DNA of 64,000 bases, taken from Enterococcus avium ATCC 14025 (GTDB lineage Bacteria; Bacillota; Bacilli; Lactobacillales; Enterococcaceae). This document shows, in pieces, positions 53,729 through 61,562 of the stretch. Position 1 is the stretch's first letter. Each line of letters begins with the position of its first letter. The notes beneath the pieces are model-generated. The model had not been told where the DNA came from. It saw nothing but the letters and a program-made list of their open reading frames with translations, and ran no database searches. The stretch is from NCBI RefSeq assembly GCF_000406965.1, contig NZ_KE136364.1:426678-490677 (forward strand). Reading direction: 5' to 3'. The position numbers and the translations under genes are program-made.

Positions 53729-54759
53729 ATGGTAGAGAAAAAAGAAATCGTAATTATAGGTGCTGGAGCTGCAGGTGTTGGAATGGGAGTCACTTTAACA
53801 GAACTTGGGATGAGTGATTTTGTGATTCTTGAAAAAGAAAAAGTTGGAAACAGTTTTGCTAATTGGCCGCAAGAGACGAGATTTATTACCCCTTCTTTTA
53901 CAAGTAATGGGTTTGGTATGTCTGATTTAAATGCCGTAGCGGTTGATACTTCTCCTGCGTATACTCTAGGAAAAGAACGGCTTTCAGGTATTGATTACGC
54001 AGAATACTTGCAATTGGTTTCAGATGAATATCATCTTCCACTTAAGACAGATTGTACAGTTAAAACTATAAAAAAAGAAGGAACAAAATATCTTATAGAA
54101 ACAACTAAAGGAACGATTTCTACGAAGTATCTCATCTTTGCTGTTGGAGAATTTTCTTTTCCGGTTAAAACCAACATTGAAGGTGCTGATAGATTTGGAT
54201 TGCATTACGGAGAAGTGAATTCTTGGAAAGAAATTGAAGGGGAACACCAAACGATTATCGGGGGGAATGAAAGTGCAATTGACGCCGCTCTTGAATTAGC
54301 GAAATTAGGTAAAGATGTGTCTATCTATACAAAAAGTTCTGGTTTAGATTCTAGGGAAGCAGATCCAAGTATAAGACTATCCCCTTATACAAGACAGAGA
54401 TTTTTACATCTGCAACAATTAGAAGAATCGAGAAATTAGCAGATGGATACGAACTGATTACTGATAATGGAGAATCATTTAAGGCGGAAAATACCCCAAT
54501 TGTTTGTACAGGATTTCAAAATGGCGTAAAAACAATTGCTACATCTTTATTTGAGTATAAAGAAAACGGAGAGGCGTTATTAAACCAATTTGATGAATCA
54601 ACAGTAGCAAAAAATGTTTTTCTAACAGGACCGAGTGTACGAAACGGTTCCGCGATATTCTGTTATGTTTATAAATTCAGACAACGATTTGCATTGATTG
54701 CTAGTGAGATTGCCCACCGAAATGAGCTTATTATCGATAAAAAAATTAGACTACTATAA
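53729..54759 (+). pseudogene. FAD/NAD(P)-dependent oxidoreductase, frameshifted
   Basis: The first frame (53729-54439) encodes a flavoprotein N-terminus: dinucleotide-binding IIGAGAAGVGMG, then FANWPQETRFITPSF and a second nucleotide motif IIGGNESAIDAALELAKLG. It shifts at the T5 run near 54400 and continues in another frame from TSATIRRIEKLADGYELITD to KIRLL and TAA at 54757. Restoring one base would give about 343 residues, normal for the YpdA/CzcO-like group. Substrate unknown. It is the last gene of the COG0523-amt-dcd cluster. Homopolymer sequencing error is possible. Confidence 0.8.
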
Positions 54760-54888
54760 AATGCAATCTTTCTGTTTAGAGGATTGTTCTAGTTGTGAAA
54801 TAACATGTACGTGTTAAAGAAACACGAAAATTGAAATGAAGAATCCTTATTGTTTAGTCTCTAGTATTAGAAATGGCCGCAAATGTGG

Positions 54889-54917
54889 TTGACAAAAAAA
54901 ATTTTTTAGGGTAACCT
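54889..54917 (+). promoter_or_regulatory. Promoter of the metal ABC operon
   Basis: -35 TTGACA (54889-54894), 17-bp spacer, -10 TAACCT (54912-54917). The -10 lies inside the DtxR-type palindrome. Confidence 0.75.
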
Positions 54918-54921
54918 AAAA
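54904..54921. promoter_or_regulatory. DtxR/MntR (EfaR)-type operator
   Basis: TTTTAGG-GTAA-CCTAAAA, an 18-bp palindrome over the -10. It fits the TTAGG-N4-CCTAA core of DtxR-family manganese or iron repressors. Confidence 0.8.
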
Positions 54922-54925
54922 CTGT

Positions 54926-54940
54926 TGATAATCATTATCG
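54926..54940. promoter_or_regulatory. Fur-type box
   Basis: TGATAAT-C-ATTATCG matches the 7-1-7 Fur box TGATAAT-N-ATTATCA at 13 of 14 specified positions and lies just downstream of the transcription start. Confidence 0.75.
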
Positions 54941-54958
54941 ATTAGAAGGGGGAGAGCT

Positions 54959-55678
54959 ATGTTAAAAGTTTGTGATGCTAGTGTTTTTTATAATAATTTT
55001 TTAGCTTTAGAAAAAATTTCATTTGAAATAAAAAAAGGAACAATTACAGGAATAGTAGGTCCTAACGGCGCTGGGAAATCTACTCTACTAAAAGCTGTGC
55101 TAAATATTATTCCTCATCAAGGAGAAATAATGATTGATAATGAGGATAGTAAAAAAAAATTAAAGAAGGTTGCTTATGTTGAACAAAAAGCAACTATTGA
55201 TTCCACCTTTCCGATAAAGGTTAAAGAATGTGTTTCCTTAGGAACATATGCAGAAATGAAAATTTTTCAAAAAGTAAAAAATAAAGAGTGGAAAAAAGTT
55301 ACCGAAGCGTTACAGAAAGTGAATTTATCAGACTATTCAAATCGTCAAATAGGGGAATTGTCAGGGGGACAATTTCAGCGAGTGCTGGTAGCGAGATGCT
55401 TAGTACAGAATGCTGATTATATATTTTTAGACGAGCCTTTTGTGGGAATAGATTCAATTAGTGAAAGAATTATTATGAATACCCTTAAGGAACTAAAAAA
55501 ACAGGGGAAAACTATTTTAATCGTTCATCATGACTTAAGTAAGGTAAAAGATTACTTTGATAATGTTTTAATTTTAAATAAGAATTTAATTGCTCATGGG
55601 AGAGTTGCGGATGTCTTTAATGAATTAAATCTTAAAAAAGCATACGGAGATACTATATTCATAGAAAAGGAGGTGTAG
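54959..55678 (+). CDS. Metal ABC transporter ATPase (EfaC/PsaB-like)
   Basis: The ATPase of a manganese/iron/zinc importer, 239 residues: Walker A GPNGAGKST, Q-loop VEQKATID, signature LSGGQFQR, Walker B YIFLDEP, and the H-loop VHHDLS. Order ATPase-permease-binding protein is that of efaCBA in enterococci and psaBCA in streptococci. GGGGGAGAG precedes the ATG. It lies directly behind the dual DtxR-type/Fur-type promoter. Whether Mn, Fe or Zn is carried cannot be read from this subunit. Confidence 0.93.
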   Translation: MLKVCDASVFYNNFLALEKISFEIKKGTITGIVGPNGAGKSTLLKAVLNIIPHQGEIMIDNEDSKKKLKKVAYVEQKATIDSTFPIKVKECVSLGTYAEMKIFQKVKNKEWKKVTEALQKVNLSDYSNRQIGELSGGQFQRVLVARCLVQNADYIFLDEPFVGIDSISERIIMNTLKELKKQGKTILIVHHDLSKVKDYFDNVLILNKNLIAHGRVADVFNELNLKKAYGDTIFIEKEV

Positions 55679-55679
55679 T

Positions 55680-56522
55680 ATGATTCAAAATTTTATTCAT
55701 GGACTGTATGACTTTCACTTTTTACAAAATGCATTAATTACTTCTGTAGTTATTGGAATTGTTTCTGGAACAGTAGGATGCTTCATTATTTTAAGAGGGA
55801 TGTCACTTATGGGCGACGCAATTTCACATGCTGTTTTACCAGGGGTTGCTATTTCTTATATTTTGGGGATTAATTTTTTTATAGGGGCAATTCTGTTTGG
55901 GTTATTTGCTTCTATAATTATTACTTTTATAAAAGGCAACAGCATTATAAAAGGAGACACTGCTATTGGGATAACTTTCAGTTCCTTTTTAGCACTAGGA
56001 GTCATTCTTATTGGTGTTGCTAATAGTTCAACAGATCTGTTCCATATTTTATTCGGTAATATTTTAGCAGTACAAGATATAGACAAGTGGATCACAATAG
56101 GAGTTTCAATCATCGTATTAATTGTTGTCTTTTTATTCTTTAAAGAATTGCTGATTACTTCTTTTGATCCCTTGATGGCAAAAGCAATGGGAATGAACGT
56201 AAATTTTTACCATTATTTATTGATGGTGTTACTTACTCTAGTCGCTGTAACTGCAATGCAAAGTGTTGGAACCATACTAATTGTCGCGATGCTCATAACC
56301 CCAGCAGCGACTGCCTATTTATATGCGACTAGTTTATCAACTATGATTTTTATATCATCAATATTAGGAGCTTTTTCGTCTATATTAGGATTATTTGTAG
56401 GGTACACATTTAATATTGCGGCTGGTTCTAGTATTGTTCTTACTTCGGCAACATTTTTTGCTATTAGTTTTTTAATTTCGCCAAAACAAAAATTTTTAAG
56501 AAAGAGGGTTACGAATTTATGA
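55680..56522 (+). CDS. Metal ABC transporter permease (EfaB/PsaC-like)
   Basis: A 280-residue membrane protein of the ABC-3 family with about eight helices. It starts 2 bp after the ATPase stop and overlaps the binding-protein gene by 4 bp. Family signatures include [19 protein letters not shown] and [24 protein letters not shown] (quoted as [19 protein letters not shown]). It forms the metal channel with the neighbouring ATPase. Confidence 0.93.
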   Translation: MIQNFIHGLYDFHFLQNALITSVVIGIVSGTVGCFIILRGMSLMGDAISHAVLPGVAISYILGINFFIGAILFGLFASIIITFIKGNSIIKGDTAIGITFSSFLALGVILIGVANSSTDLFHILFGNILAVQDIDKWITIGVSIIVLIVVFLFFKELLITSFDPLMAKAMGMNVNFYHYLLMVLLTLVAVTAMQSVGTILIVAMLITPAATAYLYATSLSTMIFISSILGAFSSILGLFVGYTFNIAAGSSIVLTSATFFAISFLISPKQKFLRKRVTNL

Positions 56523-57460
56523 AAAAAAAATGGAGAAACATTGCGTTAGGCTTAGGAGCCTTGATAAGTATTTTCATGTTAGGAGCGTGCTCAACCGGAA
56601 ATAATACGAAAGAAACAAATGAAAAACTAAAAGTGGTCGTTACAAATTCTATTCTTTCTGATATTACCGAGAATATAGCCGGTGATAAAATAGAGTTGCA
56701 CAGCATAGTTCCTGTTGGAAAAGATCCGCACGAATATGAGCCTTTACCAGAAGATGTTCAAAAAACTTCGAAAGCTGACTTGATTTTTTATAATGGTGTA
56801 AATCTGGAAACTGGTGGAAACGCTTGGTTTACAAAGCTAGTGAAGAATGCTAACAAAAAGGAAAATGAGGATTACTTTGCGGTTAGTGATGGAATAGATA
56901 TCATTTATTTAGAAGGACAAAATGAACGAGGCAAGGAAGATCCTCATGCATGGTTGAATTTAGAAAATGGGATTATTTATGCAAAAAATATTGAAGAACG
57001 TTTAGCAGAAAAAGATCCTGAAAATAAAAAGTTCTATAAAGAGAATTTAGACAAGTATGTTGAAAAATTAGATTCTTTAGATAAAGAAGCAAAATCTAAA
57101 TTTGCTGCAATTCCTGAAAATAAAAAAATGATAGTGACGAGTGAGGGATGCTTTAAGTATTTTTCTAAAGCGTATGATGTTCCATCTGCCTATATTTGGG
57201 AGATTAATACTGAAGAAGAGGGAACTCCTGATCAAATTAAAAGCTTAGTTGAAAAACTCCGCACCACAAAAGTTCCTGCATTATTTGTAGAAAGTAGTGT
57301 AGATAATAGACCGATGAAGACAGTAGCGAAAGATACGAATATCCCAATCTATTCAACTATTTTTACCGATTCTGTTGCAGAAAAAGGGCAAGATGGAGAT
57401 AGTTACTATGCGATGATGAAATGGAATCTTGATAAGATTGCTGAAGGACTCTCTAAATAA
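56519..57460 (+). CDS. Metal-binding lipoprotein (EfaA/PsaA-like)
   Basis: A 313-residue cluster A-I substrate-binding lipoprotein. It has a lipobox (MLGAC, about 24), the ligand His in DPHEYEP, the second ligand His in [13 protein letters not shown], and the later Glu and Asp in the expected regions ([33 protein letters not shown]). The DPHAWLN motif and two-carboxylate set are typical of Mn/Fe binders such as EfaA, and there is no His-rich zinc loop, in contrast to AdcA in this window. Third gene of the operon. Confidence 0.93.
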   Translation: MKKKWRNIALGLGALISIFMLGACSTGNNTKETNEKLKVVVTNSILSDITENIAGDKIELHSIVPVGKDPHEYEPLPEDVQKTSKADLIFYNGVNLETGGNAWFTKLVKNANKKENEDYFAVSDGIDIIYLEGQNERGKEDPHAWLNLENGIIYAKNIEERLAEKDPENKKFYKENLDKYVEKLDSLDKEAKSKFAAIPENKKMIVTSEGCFKYFSKAYDVPSAYIWEINTEEEGTPDQIKSLVEKLRTTKVPALFVESSVDNRPMKTVAKDTNIPIYSTIFTDSVAEKGQDGDSYYAMMKWNLDKIAEGLSK

Positions 57461-57475
57461 TTTGGAGGATAAAAC

Positions 57476-57709
57476 ATGGTTAAAATTAAACAAACTACCA
57501 TATTAATCTATTTGCTAGCAATACAAAAATTATCTAAAAAAAGGAAAGGAATCAAGAACAATGACTTAGCAAAAATTCTAAACGTCAATCCATCGTCTGT
57601 TAGTGAGATGTTGGATAAGCTCAGGAGTGAAGATTATTTAGAAAAAGACTTTCGTTTAACGTCTAAAGGAACTCGATTTATCCAAAATTACAAAAATCGT
57701 TTTATCTAA
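57476..57709 (+). CDS. Head-only DtxR/MntR-like winged-helix protein
   Basis: A 77-residue protein that matches only the N-terminal DNA-binding domain of DtxR/MntR regulators: LAKILNVNPSSVSEMLDKL is the recognition-helix region, followed by DYLEKDFRLTSKGTRF. The metal-binding and dimerisation domain is absent; the gene has its own stop and TTTGGAGGAT ribosome site 15 bp after the binding-protein gene. It may bind or compete for the TTTTAGG operator upstream of the operon. A truncated relic is the alternative. Confidence 0.8.
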   Translation: MVKIKQTTILIYLLAIQKLSKKRKGIKNNDLAKILNVNPSSVSEMLDKLRSEDYLEKDFRLTSKGTRFIQNYKNRFI

Positions 57710-57756
57710 ATCTGATGATAGTGTTGCTATTAACAATAGTGAGGGAGGAGTAAATA

Positions 57757-57849
57757 ATGATAATTACTATAGTAATGTTTTCTATTATTGTAATAGCTGC
57801 CTACAATTTTTTAAAATCATTTTCAGATTATTTCAGAAAGGATGAATGA
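57757..57849 (+). CDS. Tiny membrane protein (30 aa)
   Basis: MIITIVMFSIIVIAAYNFLK then SFSDYFRKDE. One membrane helix and a charged C-terminus. The very good ribosome site GGGAGGAG (7-12 bases before ATG) argues that it is translated. No family recognised; single-helix microproteins often modulate transporters. Confidence 0.6.
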   Translation: MIITIVMFSIIVIAAYNFLKSFSDYFRKDE

Positions 57850-57854
57850 GCTAT

Positions 57855-57953
57855 ATGAGTCTATTAATTCTTCTAGGGTTACTTTTTGTATCAGTTATTC
57901 TGCTCTTTCTCATCAATTTAGGTCTAAGAAATGAATTTAGTAATAGACGTTAA
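57855..57953 (+). CDS. Tiny membrane protein (32 aa)
   Basis: MSLLILLGLLFVSVILLFLI followed by NLGLRNEFSNRR. One helix, basic C-terminus. It starts 5 bp after the previous tiny ORF; its ribosome site (AAGGATGAATGAG) is weaker, and coupling to the first ORF is likely. Confidence 0.55.
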   Translation: MSLLILLGLLFVSVILLFLINLGLRNEFSNRR

Positions 57954-57956
57954 CGG

Positions 57957-57985
57957 TTGAAACTTCTATTCCTGTATAAGATAAT
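57957..57985 (+). promoter_or_regulatory. Promoter of the TetR gene
   Basis: -35 TTGAAA (57957-57962), 17-bp spacer, -10 GATAAT (57980-57985). A short palindrome TGAA-GTAAA-TTCA follows at 57985. Confidence 0.65.
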
Positions 57986-58018
57986 GAAGTAAATTCATCT
58001 TATTAGGAGGAAGTACCC

Positions 58019-58642
58019 ATAGAGACCAGAGATTATATTACAACTCACCAAAAGTTAATAGAAAGTGGGCTAAGCCATTTTGAAAAAGAAGGATTTCAAC
58101 AAACTAAGATAAGGCAACTGTGCTTGACCGCAGGCGTAACTACGGGTGCTTTTTATAAACATTTTACTTCTAAGGAAGCGCTATTTGAAGAAATTATTCA
58201 GCCGCATATTAATGCGCTTATTAACATGTATAATGAAGAGTTTGCCAAATACCTCTTAAACTTAGAAAATATAGATATAGAGAAAAGTTGGAGAGAGAAC
58301 TTCAATGAATTAGATCCATTTATTAATTATATTTTTGAGAATAAACGTATATTCGATTTGGTTTTATTCCAATCAGCTGGAACCAAATATCAAGATATTG
58401 TTGAAAAAATTACATCATTTGTGACAAAAAAGACAGTCTGTTGTCTAGATAAGTTAAAGACTATCGGAATGATCAATCAAAATTTAGTCTTTAATGAAGA
58501 AGAAATCCACTTCTACATTTACTCATTCTACGCTACATTCTATGATATATTGAAGCATAGCTATTCAAAAGAAAAGACTATGCTATTAACCAGAAGATTG
58601 TATCAATTTTCTGTTCCTGGGTGGATTGAATTACTGAGTTAA
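58019..58642 (+). CDS. TetR-family regulator with ATA at the start position
   Basis: A 207-residue TetR protein: HTH in about 10-55 (HFEKEGFQQTKIRQLCLTAGV and TTGAFYKHFTSKEALF) and a C-terminal ligand domain with a PGWIELLS end. The frame is open upstream to an ideal AGGAGG (58005-58010), and 8 bases after it the codon is ATA, where ATG would be expected; the next candidate, TTG 58124, would remove half of the HTH. So the gene either uses a very rare ATA start or lost its start by a G to A change. It probably controls the ECF genes downstream. Confidence 0.8.
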   Translation: METRDYITTHQKLIESGLSHFEKEGFQQTKIRQLCLTAGVTTGAFYKHFTSKEALFEEIIQPHINALINMYNEEFAKYLLNLENIDIEKSWRENFNELDPFINYIFENKRIFDLVLFQSAGTKYQDIVEKITSFVTKKTVCCLDKLKTIGMINQNLVFNEEEIHFYIYSFYATFYDILKHSYSKEKTMLLTRRLYQFSVPGWIELLS

Positions 58643-58653
58643 TTAAAAAAAGC

Positions 58654-58682
58654 TTGCATTGAGAATTGTTCTCAGTTATGCT
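58654..58682 (+). promoter_or_regulatory. ecfT promoter with TetR-type operator in the spacer
   Basis: -35 TTGCAT (58654-58659), 17-bp spacer, -10 TATGCT (58677-58682). The spacer contains TGAGAA-TTG-TTCTCA (58660-58674), a 6-3-6 palindrome ideally placed for repression. The same bases could fold as a weak terminator of tetR (GCAT...ATGC outer pairs, TTTTT after). Confidence 0.6.
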
Positions 58683-58687
58683 TTTTG

Positions 58688-58758
58688 ATAAGATCGCACT
58701 GTTATCTGAATAACGGTGCATTTTTATCAGCTTAAGATAACAGTGCGATCTTATTTTT
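58688..58758 (+). terminator. Overlapping alternative hairpins in the ecfT leader
   Basis: Arm A (58688-58707) pairs over 20 bp with arm C (58735-58754), followed by TTTTTT. A shorter part of arm A (58696-58705) can instead pair over 10 bp with arm B (58710-58719), followed by ATTTTT. A-B and A-C exclude each other. The ecfT ribosome site follows immediately, so transcripts reaching ecfT must pass this structure. Confidence 0.85.
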
Positions 58759-58771
58759 TGGAGGTGAAAGA

Positions 58772-59440
58772 GTGTCAAAAATCAATCCGTTAACCTTGAT
58801 TACTTTAAATATTTTTTTCCCAGTCATTATTTTTTTAGGAAAGGGAAATATATTTCAAGTGGGGTGTTTCATTATTGCTACAGTTTTAGTATTGATGTTT
58901 CGTAAAATAAAGACATGTATTTATTTCATCTTGATTTATTCAGTTCTGTTTTTAGCAATGAAAATTATTGATGCTATCAAGATAGAGTTTTTTACTATTT
59001 TTTTTGGGACATCCTTATATATTGTATTTCGAATGTTGCCGGTCGTAATGATTTCATGGTTGTTGGTTAGTGTCTATACTAGCAATGAATTATTATCCTC
59101 TTTAGAAAAAATACATTTACCGAAAAAAATAATGTTAAGTATTACAGTAGTGATCAGATTCTTTCCGACTTATCGTTCTGAAATAAGAATGATTAAAGAA
59201 TCTTTAAAAATGAGAAACATTCGCTTGTCTTTTTTTCAGCCTCTGCAATATTTGGAATTTCTGTTAGTTCCCGTTCTTATACGTGCAACTATGATTGCTG
59301 AAGAAATGACCGCTAATGCAATAACAAAGGGGATAGGATCTCCTGTGAAAAGAAGTTCTTACTATAAAACAAACATGAGCTTATTAGACTATATCATCCT
59401 GTTTTCCGTTACTATTTTTTTCTTAAGTATTTTGATTTGA
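58772..59440 (+). CDS. ECF transporter T component (EcfT-like)
   Basis: The transmembrane coupling subunit of an energy-coupling-factor importer, 222 residues, about five helices. The coupling helices with the two Ala-Arg-like motifs are visible around VIRFFPTYRSEIRMIKESL and RATMIAEEMTANAITKGIG. GTG start behind GGAGGTGAAAG. It is the first of three ECF genes and has a dedicated ATPase and S component, so it is a group I (dedicated) system rather than the shared housekeeping EcfAAT. Confidence 0.88.
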   Translation: MSKINPLTLITLNIFFPVIIFLGKGNIFQVGCFIIATVLVLMFRKIKTCIYFILIYSVLFLAMKIIDAIKIEFFTIFFGTSLYIVFRMLPVVMISWLLVSVYTSNELLSSLEKIHLPKKIMLSITVVIRFFPTYRSEIRMIKESLKMRNIRLSFFQPLQYLEFLLVPVLIRATMIAEEMTANAITKGIGSPVKRSSYYKTNMSLLDYIILFSVTIFFLSILI

Positions 59441-59450
59441 GGTGAAAGAA

Positions 59451-60866
59451 TTGTTTGAATTTAACAATGTTTCTTTTTCATATAAGGATGTTAAGGAACA
59501 AGCGCTTGTTGACCTTAATTTTTCAATAAAAAAAGGTAGTCTTACATTGATTACTGGTTCTTCTGGGAGTGGGAAATCCACACTATTAAAGTTAATGAAT
59601 GGACTTATTCCAAGACTTTATGACGGAAAATTGGTTGGGGAAATTTTATTTGAAAATAACTCGCTACAATCCTTAACACAAGAAAGTATATCAAAAAATA
59701 TTGGCTACGTAAGTCAAGATCCTAGAGGACAATTCTTTACAACAAATACAACGAGTGAGTTAGTATTTTCGATGGAAAACTTTGGATTTACAAAAGAGCA
59801 TATGGATAAAAGAATCAATGAATTAGCTGAATTATTAGATCTTTCAAATATATTAGATAAAAACATTTTTTCGCTATCAAGTGGTGAACGGCAGAAAATT
59901 TCTATTGGATGTAGTTTATCGCTAAACTCTAAATTAATTATATTGGATGAACCGTCTTCAAATTTGGACTTCAAAGCGACTAAGAAACTTGCTGACTTAC
60001 TTTGTGATTTAAAAAATAAAGGATTTACTATTGTTATAGCTGAACATCGTTTTTATTATTTGAAAGAATTAATTGATCAAGTTCTATTTGTTAAAAATAG
60101 AACTGTAAAAACTACAACTATTCAGTTGTTAAAAACTGAAAACAATAACGCATTAAGGAAATTTGACATTTTTAATAGTTCGATTGAAGTTCCCTATATC
60201 GAAAAGGCAAGTGCAGATGTATTAAAAGTTGAAGAAATTACTTATGAAAATATTCTAAAAGACATAAATTTTGATGTCAAAGTTGGAGATGTTATTGGTT
60301 TGGTAGGGAAAAACGGTGTGGGGAAAACAACCTTACTAAGAATACTCATGAAGATTATTCGCCCTACCAAAGGAAAGATAATCGAAAATAAAAAAAATTT
60401 GTCATCGCCGTTTTTAGTAATGCAAGAAATGGATTACCAATTTTTCACAGAATCAGTGAGGAGCGAGCTAGCCCTGGGGAATGAAATAGTTAGTAAAGAT
60501 CAGCAAGAAAAAATTTTAAAAAAAATGGAACTTTATAAAATGAAAGATCAATTACCGTTTGATTTATCCGGTGGAGAAAAACAAAGATTATTGGTTTCTA
60601 TAGCTTCATTGTCAAAAACTAATTTATTTCTATTTGATGAACCTACAAGTGGGTTGGATTATATCAATATGGAAAGGATTGCTGACCTTATTAAAGACTT
60701 AAAAGAAAAGGGTGCAGTAGTTATAGCCACTCATGATCCGGAATTTCTTTATAAAACATGCAATAGAATTATTTATTTAAAAAATGGTGGAATAAAAAAA
60801 GATATAAAACTTAGAGTAGAAGATTCAACTTTGATAGAACAGATTTTTAATGACATAACGAAATAG
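59451..60866 (+). CDS. ECF transporter ATPase, two ABC domains fused
   Basis: One polypeptide (about 471 residues) with two ABC domains: the first has GSSGSGKST, SLSSGERQK and LIILDEP; the second has GKNGVGKTT, DLSGGEKQR and LFLFDEP. The fusion replaces separate EcfA and EcfA'. A TTG start at 59451 is preferred because GAGGTG lies about 8 bases upstream; the GTG at 59442 overlaps that site. Adjacent to EcfT upstream and the S component downstream. Confidence 0.9.
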   Translation: MFEFNNVSFSYKDVKEQALVDLNFSIKKGSLTLITGSSGSGKSTLLKLMNGLIPRLYDGKLVGEILFENNSLQSLTQESISKNIGYVSQDPRGQFFTTNTTSELVFSMENFGFTKEHMDKRINELAELLDLSNILDKNIFSLSSGERQKISIGCSLSLNSKLIILDEPSSNLDFKATKKLADLLCDLKNKGFTIVIAEHRFYYLKELIDQVLFVKNRTVKTTTIQLLKTENNNALRKFDIFNSSIEVPYIEKASADVLKVEEITYENILKDINFDVKVGDVIGLVGKNGVGKTTLLRILMKIIRPTKGKIIENKKNLSSPFLVMQEMDYQFFTESVRSELALGNEIVSKDQQEKILKKMELYKMKDQLPFDLSGGEKQRLLVSIASLSKTNLFLFDEPTSGLDYINMERIADLIKDLKEKGAVVIATHDPEFLYKTCNRIIYLKNGGIKKDIKLRVEDSTLIEQIFNDITK

Positions 60867-60883
60867 AATTGAGGAGAATATAT

Positions 60884-61453
60884 ATGAAAACAAAAGATTA
60901 TATTTTTATTGGTTTAGCTACAGTTATTTCCCTAGTAATTTACTTTTTTTCAATAATGGTTAGTAGTATTGGTGGGGCGTTTGGTCACAGCATATCCCCA
61001 GGGATTTTTGGATTATTATCTGGAATCATATTTGTTTATATTAGCTATAACTACCCTAGAAAAGGAATTTTTACTATTTACACAATTGTTTTATTGTTAT
61101 TTTTTACGTTAATGGGCGGGGCGTACTTACCTTGGTTTATCAGTTCGATTAGTATGGCGATCTTAGCTGATATTATTCTATCTGTATTTGGATATGATCG
61201 AGCAATTCCTCAAGTTGCGTCTTGGGCTCTAATGCAATTAGGCAGTGCTGCCGGACAGTGGATTCCTATATGGTTCTTTACAGATCGTTTTCGTCAAGAT
61301 TGGATAGATAAAGGACAATCTGCTGCAACAATGGATGCAATGATCCACTATGCGGTAGGTATATGGGGAATCATTTCAGTGTTAGTTGTAGCAAGTTTAT
61401 CTATGATTGGTGTATTGATTGGAAGAAAAGTCTTAAAAAAATACAAAAAATAG
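60884..61453 (+). CDS. ECF transporter S component, MptD/Trep_Strep-like
   Basis: A 189-residue membrane protein with about five to six helices that should bind the substrate. The pattern (SSIGGAFGHSISPGIFGLLSG; MGGAYLPWFISS) fits the Trep_Strep/MptD putative substrate-binding group found beside iron/metallophore importers. ATG 60884 follows GAGGAGA; the open frame starts at 60869. Substrate not proven; neighbours suggest a metal chelate. Confidence 0.82.
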   Translation: MKTKDYIFIGLATVISLVIYFFSIMVSSIGGAFGHSISPGIFGLLSGIIFVYISYNYPRKGIFTIYTIVLLLFFTLMGGAYLPWFISSISMAILADIILSVFGYDRAIPQVASWALMQLGSAAGQWIPIWFFTDRFRQDWIDKGQSAATMDAMIHYAVGIWGIISVLVVASLSMIGVLIGRKVLKKYKK

Positions 61454-61562
61454 AACGTAGTTTACCTTCTATCTGTTTGTACATCTCTAATTTACGCTAT
61501 TACGGAAAGCATTAACAGTTGTAAACGAATAAGAGAAGAAATTGAATGCGGGGGAGGAAAAA

